Part shown: positions 6,149 through 10,104 of the stretch, piece after piece
Position numbering within the stretch: the stretch's first letter is position 1
Layout: each line of letters starts with the position of its first letter
Assembly: GCA_018814245.1 (NCBI GenBank)
Contig: JAHIZN010000246.1
Location: forward strand, 1 to 10,104
Direction: 5' to 3'
DNA length: 10,104 bases
Origin: a bacterium
GTDB lineage: Bacteria; UBA9089; CG2-30-40-21
Position numbers and translations under genes: made by a program
Notes under the pieces: generated by a model
Told to the model about the DNA's origin: nothing
The model's database searches: none
Seen by the model: the letters and a program-made list of their open reading frames with translations, nothing else

Positions 6149-7014
6149 GGCGAGATCCTCCCTTCAAATACAACCCTCGCTTCACCCTCCAGAAAGAGGC
6201 GGGTTATATTATCCCCATCCTGCTCAATGTAGATGGTTAAAACCTCTCCACCCTTAGTAATTACCCTCACAGGTGACGAGACCATTCCAAGGAGTGTGCA
6301 GATACAGGCAGAGGCAGATGAGCCTGTGCCGCAAGCAAGGGTTTCATCCTCAACACCGCGTTCGTATGTTCTTACCTTAATGAAAGTAGTGCAGGCATCT
6401 TGCCTGCATACAGGCTGGAAGCCTGTACTACCCACAATGTGTGAGCCATCTACTATCTCAACAAAATTGACATTTGTACCAGCTGGCTGGAATGCCGAGG
6501 AATAACGAAGTTTTCGACCAATGGTAACCACATCTGTTGTTTCTACGGCATCTACTAAAAGCACGGCATGAGGAACCCCGGTGTTGATATAGTGAAGCAG
6601 AGTCGGGCAATCATCAATCTTCATATTCAGCTGGATATTGGTTGGTTGAGTAAGTTGTATCCTTATTTGCCCCTCGATTACCTCGGCATTAATTATACCG
6701 GCCAGGGTTTCAAACCTCATAACACTTGCAGCAATGCCCTTCAAATAGGCGTACAAAGAGATACACCTTGCCCCATTGCCGCACATCTCTGCCTCTGAAC
6801 CATCTGCATTTATAATCCTCATCTTAAATGAGGCATGGCTCGATGGCTCCAGCACAAGAACCCCATCAGCACCTATTCCTCGTTTTCTATCACACCATTT
6901 TTTTACTACCAAAGGGTCAATATGGATGTCCTGATTCATGTTGTTTATGACTATAAAATCATTGCCACTGGCACACATCTTGACAAATGGAATGGGATCG
7001 CGACTCTGGCACAT
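6145..7014 (-). CDS. dapF: Diaminopimelate epimerase with an in-frame repeat insertion
   Basis: DapF interconverts LL- and meso-diaminopimelate for lysine and peptidoglycan synthesis without a cofactor, using two cysteines. Here these are Cys78 (AEMCGNGARC) and Cys228 (ETLACGTGSSAS). Other family motifs are KMCASGNDF near the N-terminus, GADGVLVLEP, NADGSEAEMC, NTGVPHAV and NVNFVEIV. The ATG at 7014 is supported by AGGAGG (7025-7030) 10 nt upstream. At 289 residues it is slightly long because about 19 residues (roughly 194-212, including GSTGFQPVCRQDACTT) separate DGSH from IKVRTYERG, which are normally close together. This block is encoded by the double hairpin at 6386-6431. It lies before the second catalytic Cys loop, in a region where a surface loop could be tolerated. 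The insert adds two cysteines. The next gene, hemL, overlaps by ATGA. Confidence 0.96.
   Translation of the reverse strand: MCQSRDPIPFVKMCASGNDFIVINNMNQDIHIDPLVVKKWCDRKRGIGADGVLVLEPSSHASFKMRIINADGSEAEMCGNGARCISLYAYLKGIAASVMRFETLAGIINAEVIEGQIRIQLTQPTNIQLNMKIDDCPTLLHYINTGVPHAVLLVDAVETTDVVTIGRKLRYSSAFQPAGTNVNFVEIVDGSHIVGSTGFQPVCRQDACTTFIKVRTYERGVEDETLACGTGSSASACICTLLGMVSSPVRVITKGGEVLTIYIEQDGDNITRLFLEGEARVVFEGRISP
6386..6431. repeat. 46-bp REP/BIME-like double hairpin within dapF
   Basis: The + strand begins GTAGT and ends ACTAC. Between these are two perfect hairpins: GCAGGCA-TCT-TGCCTGC (6391-6407) and ACAGGCT-GGA-AGCCTGT (6410-6426). Two GTAG-headed palindromes facing each other is the arrangement of a bacterial interspersed mosaic element. 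It lies inside an open reading frame and encodes peptide without a stop. Confidence 0.85.
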
Positions 7015-7075
7015 GTTGTTTTTTCCTCCTATTGTAAATATTTAAGCAGCAATGTAATGGGTTCGTTGAGATTAG

Positions 7076-7095
7076 CACCATGATTTATCATGGTG
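7076..7095. repeat. Perfect 8-bp stem-loop between argC and dapF
   Basis: CACCATGA-TTTA-TCATGGTG is a perfect hairpin six bases after the argC stop codon (minus-strand sense). There is no T-run after it, so it is not a canonical intrinsic terminator. It may protect the argC 3' end or be a remnant palindrome. dapF follows in the same direction with its own strong ribosome site. Confidence 0.55.
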
Positions 7096-7101
7096 TGGGT
7101 G

Positions 7102-8121
7102 TTACAGCCCCAGCGTTTCATCCCAGCCATACATAATATTCATATTCTGCACAGCCTGTCCGGATGCACCCTTGGTCAGGTTATCAATCGTGGATACGAT
7201 CACTATCTTATTTGTTCTCTCGTCAAGCCTTGCCCAAATGTCGCAGTAATTAGTCTCCCTGACATCAGCTGTCTGGGGTATCTCATCCAGAATGCGGACA
7301 AACGGCTCATCTTGATAAAATTCCTGATACAACAAAGACAACTCACCTTGGGTTATCTTTTTTTCCGATAAAACATCAAAGTACATGGTACTCAACATGC
7401 CGCGATTAATAGGAATCAGGTGCGGGCTAAACATTACCCTTACCTCAGAGCCTGCCAGCAAGGACAGCTCCTGTTCCATTTCCGGGGTGTGCCGATGTAT
7501 GCCAATATTATATGCAGTAAAATTTTCGTACCGATTGACAAAATGGGTGGTTGGGGAGGGCTTTTTACCGGCACCGCTAATCCCTGACTTTGAATCAACC
7601 ACAATCTCTGGTTTTACTATCCCGCTTTTAATCAATGGGGCACACCCAAGGATAACTGTAGTAGGATAACACCCGGGGTTGGCTATTAATCCGGCATCCT
7701 TGATCCTGTCCCGATACAGCTCCGGCAGCCCGTATACTGCCTCAGGCAAAAGCGTCGCCGCGGTATGCTCTTCATGATACCACTTGGCATAAACCGCTGC
7801 ATCCATTAATCTAAAGTCAGCCGAAAGGTCAATTACTCTTTTCCCTGCCCTCAATAGCTCTGGCACTATACCCATGGAAACCTTATGAGGCAAGGCAAGA
7901 AATATCAGGTCACAGGATGCACCAAAGCCTTCTACCCCATGAAATACCTGACATTCCATATCAAACCTTTTTTTGAATTGGCCAAATATACTTGAGATGG
8001 GGACAGGTGTATCCAGACGGGCAGCCATCTCTGCAATCTGCACCCTTGGGTGTTTTAATAATATCTGAATCAACTCAGCACCAGCATATCCATTAACGCC
8101 AAGAATACCAACCTGTAGCAT
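7102..8121 (-). CDS. argC: N-acetyl-gamma-glutamyl-phosphate reductase
   Basis: ArgC reduces N-acetylglutamyl-5-phosphate to the semialdehyde with NADPH, the third step of arginine synthesis. The 339-residue form starts MLQVGILGVNGYAGAELIQI, which is the NADP-binding GxxGYxG motif. The catalytic cysteine is Cys151 in ANPGCYPTT, followed by SKSGISGAGKKP and the His209/His211 region (IGIHRHTPE). The length fits the type 1 ArgC family. The ATG at 8121 is chosen because AAGGA lies about 7 nt upstream and the Rossmann motif follows at once. The frame stays open to 8181, but that extension crosses a palindrome (8157-8174) and has no family similarity. argC probably leads a unit with dapF and hemL. 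Other arg genes are not in the window. Confidence 0.97.
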   Translation of the reverse strand: MLQVGILGVNGYAGAELIQILLKHPRVQIAEMAARLDTPVPISSIFGQFKKRFDMECQVFHGVEGFGASCDLIFLALPHKVSMGIVPELLRAGKRVIDLSADFRLMDAAVYAKWYHEEHTAATLLPEAVYGLPELYRDRIKDAGLIANPGCYPTTVILGCAPLIKSGIVKPEIVVDSKSGISGAGKKPSPTTHFVNRYENFTAYNIGIHRHTPEMEQELSLLAGSEVRVMFSPHLIPINRGMLSTMYFDVLSEKKITQGELSLLYQEFYQDEPFVRILDEIPQTADVRETNYCDIWARLDERTNKIVIVSTIDNLTKGASGQAVQNMNIMYGWDETLGL

Positions 8122-8156
8122 TTTTTCATCCTTTTTTGGGGCAGAGATGTAGTAGC

Positions 8157-8174
8157 TGCGATTTCCATATCGCA
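8157..8174. repeat. Short palindrome upstream of argC
   Basis: TGCGAT-TTCCAT-ATCGCA is a hairpin with perfect 6-bp arms preceded by GTAG (8152-8155). It lies 36 bp upstream of the argC start and next to a decayed CRISPR repeat. It probably belongs to the same class of GTAG-headed hairpins and could influence argC expression by its position in the leader. Confidence 0.45.
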
Positions 8175-8182
8175 TCAACATT

Positions 8183-8293
8183 GTCGCAATCCCATTGTTA
8201 TTAGATCATTCATTCCAACGATGTAGGGGCACAACCCCTGTGTCTGCCCTTTTCTCGTCGCAATCCCCTTGTCATCGGGTCATAGTTTCCAAC
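8183..8293. CRISPR. Decayed CRISPR pair: repeat, 37-nt spacer-length gap, repeat
   Basis: The 37-nt repeat reads GTCGCAATCC, CCTTTTCATC, GGGTCATAGT, TTCCAAC on the + strand. The copy at 8257-8293 differs at one base (CTTGTC for CTTTTC). The copy at 8183-8219 keeps the GTCGCAATCCC start and the ATTCCAAC end but is strongly diverged in the middle. They are separated by exactly 37 nt (8220-8256), the same as the gap between the intact repeats at the right end, so this is true array geometry. The gap sequence contains GTAGGGGCAC and CCCCTGTGTCTGCCC, i.e. dispersed-hairpin sequence. Confidence 0.8.
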
Positions 8294-8335
8294 TTTTCCC
8301 AAAAATAGTCGCCGTCCCCAGTTTCCCTAGTTTCC

Positions 8336-8575
8336 CTAATGATTCTTAAACCGTTTGCTGGCATGAAGAAAAGTAAAGCCAACTGCTTCACCCTTTTCAT
8401 ATCTGATAATGGTATCATTCTCAGTAAGTTCACTATCATCCGCGTAGGCTGGTTTCTTAAGGTTGACATACAACACATCTGCCTCTTGGTCATAGCTTGA
8501 CCATACCCGTCCAAAAGGGACATCCAAAAGGGTTGGTGCAATCTGAATCACTTGCTCAATTATTTTTGTGGCCAT
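8336..8575 (-). CDS. DUF2283 family protein, probable antitoxin
   Basis: This 79-residue protein has the DUF2283 core SSYDQEADVLYVNLKKP (about 26-42), then SELTENDTIIRYEKGEAVGFTFLHAS. DUF2283 proteins are small and often encoded next to a toxin-like gene. It overlaps the upstream nuclease-fold gene by 16 bp in another frame, with a GGAGAAG ribosome site before the ATG at 8575, so the two are coupled. The stop codon lies in a tandem 9-bp repeat (AGTTTCCCT at 8320-8328 and 8329-8337). The N-terminal extension before the core (MATKIIEQVIQIAPTLLDVP) looks helical. The antitoxin role is inferred from the pairing. Confidence 0.8.
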   Translation of the reverse strand: MATKIIEQVIQIAPTLLDVPFGRVWSSYDQEADVLYVNLKKPAYADDSELTENDTIIRYEKGEAVGFTFLHASKRFKNH

Positions 8576-8865
8576 AATCTTCTTCTCCTTTCTATCTGTT
8601 TCTTTCGCTTTGTTAAAAAAGCAGTAATGATAAAACCATCTTCTTTGCCAATTTCTCGATAAACAACAACTATATACTTATCCTCTATATGTCTTATGGC
8701 AATACACTCTCCATCACCACCTTGATAGATAGCCTCGGGATCAAAAACAACCTCCAAGACCTCAAAATAATAGCCAGCCATTTCATTATGTTCTTCAGTG
8801 ATGTGAATCCATCGCTCTTCTGGTAGACGGATAGGAACATTATTTTTAGACCGAGTTATCTTCAC
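8560..8865 (-). CDS. PBECR-like nuclease-fold protein, probable toxin
   Basis: The 101-residue protein begins MKITRSKNNVPIRLPEERW. It shows R-W-x-H-I-x-x-x-H (18-26: RWIHITEEH), then YYFEVLEVVFDPEAIYQGG, then IVVVYREI and EDGFIITAFLTKR, ending in a basic tail. This layout resembles the barnase/EndoU/colicin/RelE-like (PBECR) predicted ribonuclease domains common in cyanobacteria and environmental genomes; the family assignment is from memory of motif patterns. The start is GTG at 8865, with GGAG about 11 nt upstream. It precedes and overlaps the DUF2283 gene, consistent with a type II toxin-antitoxin pair. The pair lies between CRISPR repeat remnants at 8293 and 8905. The histidines and Arg18 are the likeliest catalytic candidates. 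Confidence 0.75.
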   Translation of the reverse strand: MKITRSKNNVPIRLPEERWIHITEEHNEMAGYYFEVLEVVFDPEAIYQGGDGECIAIRHIEDKYIVVVYREIGKEDGFIITAFLTKRKKQIERRRRLWPQK

Positions 8866-8904
8866 TTTTATTATTGCTCCTTATTAACAGGATTGACAAG
8901 ATGA

Positions 8905-8941
8905 ATCGCAATCCCCTTTTCATCGGGTTATTCATTGCAAC
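8905..8941. CRISPR. Isolated, partly decayed CRISPR repeat
   Basis: The left two thirds (TCGCAATCCCCTTTTCATCG, then GGT) match the repeat exactly. The right end is changed to TATTCATTGCAAC. The TTCATT variant is shared with the copies at 8183 and 9865, so some decayed copies share ancestry. There are no repeats at array spacing on either side. Confidence 0.7.
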
Positions 8942-9032
8942 CATTCCTCTTCACTAAGGCTTGACTGTAAAATCATACTCTTTAGGGTTCTTGGAGCAAA
9001 ATTCTTCTGATTAGCAATTACTGTTACTCGTC

Positions 9033-9161
9033 AGGCTGTTACGGAATGCGACTTTTTGTCATTTCGAGGTAATCCGAGAAATCTTAACCTGTTGGGAATC
9101 AACGAGTTGAGATTCCTCGCATTAGTTCGGAATGACACTTTAACCTATTCCGTAACAGCCT
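9033..9161. mobile_element. Second MITE of the AGGCTGTTACGGAA family, 129 bp
   Basis: The ends AGGCTGTTACGGAAT (9033-9047) and ATTCCGTAACAGCCT (9147-9161) are perfect 15-bp inverted repeats, the same as the element in the PIN gene. The interior is a long imperfect palindrome: GTCATTTCGAGGTAAT... against the reverse complement of ...TTCGGAATGAC. No clean target duplication is present; the right flank GTCGAAAGA equals the flank at one end of the 2866-2982 element. It lies immediately downstream of the hicB-like gene, where a hicA would be expected if gene order were antitoxin-first. Confidence 0.85.
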
Positions 9162-9185
9162 GTCGAAAGAGAAAGAAATCTCTTA

Positions 9186-9497
9186 TCAGGCATAAAGCAT
9201 CTCCTCAAACTTAATCTTTTTTGCCAGAGCAGTCTTGGGAGATAATTCTTTAGCCATAAATTTAGCCTCAGCATTGAAGAATTTCATCCATTCCTCCATT
9301 GAGGCTGGACGAGGGATAAATTCTTGTTCATCTCCTGATTCAAGCACATCTTCAAGGTATAATTCTACTGCTTCCTGTAGGTTTTTATTAGCCTCTTCAA
9401 TGGTCTTTCCTTGTGAAGCAACATTAAGCTCAAGGCAGACAGCCGAATAAAAATTGTCTTCTTTCTCAAGTAAGTTATGTAAATGCAATCTTTGCAT
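9186..9497 (-). CDS. HicB-like antitoxin, no HicA visible
   Basis: This 103-residue protein has an N-terminal HicB/UPF0150-like domain: FYSAVCLELNVASQGKTIEE, then ANKNLQEAVELYLEDVLE. HicB antitoxins have a degraded RNase-H-like fold of this kind and neutralise the HicA mRNA interferase. The C-terminal half (about 58-103, PRPASMEEWMKFFNAEAKFM...) shows no recognisable ribbon-helix-helix motif. The ATG at 9497 has GGAGG about 10 nt upstream. No HicA-like ORF lies on either side: downstream is the MITE at 9033-9161, upstream are hairpins and CRISPR repeats. It may be a solitary antitoxin, or hicA may have been lost. Confidence 0.8.
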   Translation of the reverse strand: MQRLHLHNLLEKEDNFYSAVCLELNVASQGKTIEEANKNLQEAVELYLEDVLESGDEQEFIPRPASMEEWMKFFNAEAKFMAKELSPKTALAKKIKFEEMLYA

Positions 9498-9629
9498 TCT
9501 TCAATTACCTCCTCTAATATATATAACTTGACATAATAATTGTAGGGACAGGGTAATTACTCAATATGATGTTATGGCAATTCCTTGAGGGGTGTCGATA
9601 CGGTAATCTAATTCGTTAGGTTATCATCA

Positions 9630-9658
9630 GTAGAGACAGGTCTGAGACCTGTCTCTAC
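9630..9658. repeat. Perfect 13-bp hairpin, GTAG...CTAC
   Basis: GTAGAGACAGGTC-TGA-GACCTGTCTCTAC is a perfect palindrome with 13-bp arms and a 3-nt loop, ending 4 bp before an intact CRISPR repeat. It is the most regular member of the hairpin family in the window. Confidence 0.85.
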
Positions 9659-9662
9659 CTGT

Positions 9663-9699
9663 GTCGCAATCCCCTTTTCATCGGGTCATAGTTTCCAAC
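9663..9699. CRISPR. Intact but isolated CRISPR repeat
   Basis: All 37 bases match the consensus of the right-edge repeats (GTCGCAATCC ... GTTTCCAAC). The nearest other repeat is a fragment about 165 bp away, and hairpin elements abut both sides (9630-9658 and 9702-9730). Confidence 0.85.
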
Positions 9700-9701
9700 G
9701 C

Positions 9702-9730
9702 GTAGGGGCGGGTTCTAAACCCGCCTCTAC
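9702..9730. repeat. GTAG...CTAC hairpin abutting a CRISPR repeat
   Basis: GTAGGGGCGGGTT-CTA-AACCCGCCTCTAC has 13-bp arms with one G-T position and begins 2 bp after the CRISPR repeat 9663-9699. Confidence 0.8.
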
Positions 9731-9804
9731 TGGTGTGGTCGTCGTTGCCATTAGCAGGGACAAGAGAGTAGCACCCCTGGCACCCTGCAGCTACATCTGG
9801 AAAA

Positions 9805-9830
9805 GGGCAGACACATAGGTCTGCCCCTAC
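9805..9830. repeat. Hairpin identical to the one in the gatA tail
   Basis: GGGCAGAC-ACATAG-GTCTGCCC followed by CTAC. All 26 bases are identical to 178-203, about 9.6 kb away, which shows recent spread of this element or its maintenance by conversion. Confidence 0.9.
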
Positions 9831-9864
9831 ATATCCCTTGCTGGCAGGAGCAGATGGTGGATAA

Positions 9865-9888
9865 CCTCATCGGCTCATTCATTCCAAC
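9865..9888. CRISPR. Right-half fragment of a CRISPR repeat
   Basis: CCTCATCGGCTCATTCATTC then CAAC aligns with the last 24 bases of the repeat and shares the TCATTCATTCCAAC variant with the copy at 8183-8219. The left third is missing or unrecognisable. Confidence 0.5.
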
Positions 9889-9895
9889 GAAAACA

Positions 9896-9921
9896 GGGCA
9901 ACCACAGGGGGTTGCCCCTAC
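9896..9921. repeat. GGGCAACC hairpin with CTAC end
   Basis: GGGCAACC-ACAGGG-GGTTGCCC then CTAC: 8-bp perfect arms and a 6-nt loop, the same architecture as 178-203 but with different arm sequence, so arms covary between members. Confidence 0.8.
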
Positions 9922-9953
9922 GGGTTCATATCCACACCTGTGGGAAAATGTGT

Positions 9954-9981
9954 GTAGGGGGGCAGGCCCCCGTGCCTGCCC
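9954..9981. repeat. GTAG-headed GGGCAGGC hairpin
   Basis: GTAGGG, then GGGCAGGC-CCCCGT-GCCTGCCC (9960-9981): 8-bp perfect arms. It ends 5 bp before the CRISPR unit at 9987. Confidence 0.8.
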
Positions 9982-9986
9982 TGATC

Positions 9987-10104
9987 GTCGCAATCCCTAT
10001 CCCCACAATCCCCTTTTCATCGGGTCATAGTTTCCAACTTATTACACCTGACAAGTATGGTGCTGGCATAACTGAGTCGCAATCCCCTTTTCATCGGGTC
10101 ATAG
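9987..10104. CRISPR. Edge of a CRISPR array running off the right end
   Basis: Unit 9987-10038 is an expanded repeat. GTCGCAATCCC is followed by about 15 extra bases (to 10001-10005), then the rest of the repeat, CAATCCCCTTTTCATCGGG...CCAAC, to 10038. A unique 37-nt spacer (10039-10075, TTATTACACC...ATAACTGA) follows. Then a perfect repeat begins at 10076 and is cut by the window edge after 29 of 37 bases. Period is 74 nt. On the minus strand the repeat ends ATTGCGAC, resembling the ATTGAAAC-type 8-nt crRNA tag, so transcription is probably toward the left, with the damaged units at the leader-distal end. No cas gene is in the window. Confidence 0.85.

Larger units (their letters stand above)
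9498..10104. other. Gene-free repeat block at the right edge
   Basis: About 600 bp without a credible gene on either strand; the 80-residue frame at 9751-9993 is made of hairpin repeats and is not coding. It holds five GTAG/CTAC hairpins and five CRISPR repeat units or fragments, listed separately. Between 9545 and 9629 I see no structure. Confidence 0.8.

Noticed and set aside
8122..8181. 20-residue N-terminal extension of ArgC
   Set aside because: It passes through a palindrome, lacks family similarity, and a good Shine-Dalgarno precedes the internal ATG at 8121.
8958..9012. Short minus-strand frames reading NPKEYDFTVKP or RTLKSMILQSSLSEEEWLQ
   Set aside because: They look protein-like and could be the 3' remains of a gene cut off by the MITE, but two frames compete, neither has a start and only about 20 codons remain.
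9542..9600. Minus-strand frame reading NELDYRIDTPQGIAITSY
   Set aside because: Only 18 codons between stops and without a start; possible gene scrap, not supportable.
9751..9993. 80-codon minus-strand frame in the right-edge repeats
   Set aside because: It is made of hairpin units and CRISPR fragments (products such as GCPVFVGM), with no ribosome site or family similarity.

Overview
The window is bacterial chromosome in which every protein gene and the tRNA are read on the minus strand. It carries conserved housekeeping genes: transamidosome subunits gatC and gatA, glycine tRNA, argC, dapF, hemL, an HU/IHF-type protein and a DUF502 membrane protein. Between and inside these sit many short palindromes, MITE-like elements, toxin-antitoxin genes and scattered CRISPR repeats. 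The organism cannot be named from sequence alone. Moderate GC, a CCA-encoding tRNA, tight ATGA gene overlaps and heavy loading with GTAG-headed hairpins suggest an uncultivated, repeat-rich environmental bacterium. The genes show that it makes arginine, diaminopimelate/lysine and tetrapyrrole by the C5 route, and it probably charges Asn- and/or Gln-tRNA by transamidation.

Layout, left to right. 1-2224: gatA and gatC preceded by a 35-residue membrane peptide; the gatA 3' end is overwritten by a tandem 55-bp hairpin repeat, and a TIR element separates gatC from gatA. 2424-3216: a PIN-domain toxin gene and its small partner gene; a 117-bp MITE-like element with a 6-bp target duplication splits the toxin gene. 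3217-3770: gene-poor DNA with a second kind of TIR element, tRNA-Gly(CCC) and a palindrome. 3771-4726: a DUF502 membrane protein and an HU/IHF-like protein joined by an ATGA overlap, behind a near-consensus promoter that predicts a leaderless mRNA. 4874-8121: argC-dapF-hemL, probably one transcription unit, with a double-hairpin element inserted in frame in dapF.

8183-10104: accessory DNA. All CRISPR repeats have the same orientation: an old decayed pair at 8183-8293, isolated or damaged copies at 8905, 9663, 9865 and 9987, and what looks like the edge of a proper array running off the right end (repeat, 37-nt spacer, repeat cut by the window edge). Between them lie a PBECR-like nuclease/DUF2283 pair, a HicB-like antitoxin with no HicA, a second copy of the MITE family and at least five GTAG/CTAC hairpins. 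No cas, transposase or RAYT gene is present.

The most notable theme is non-autonomous DNA rewriting genes: one element changed the GatA C-terminus, one added about 19 residues to DapF, one broke a PIN toxin exactly and reversibly, and one supplies the gatC stop codon. The GTAG-headed palindromes resemble REP/BIME sequences mobilised by RAYT transposases, and one occupies a 37-nt CRISPR spacer position.
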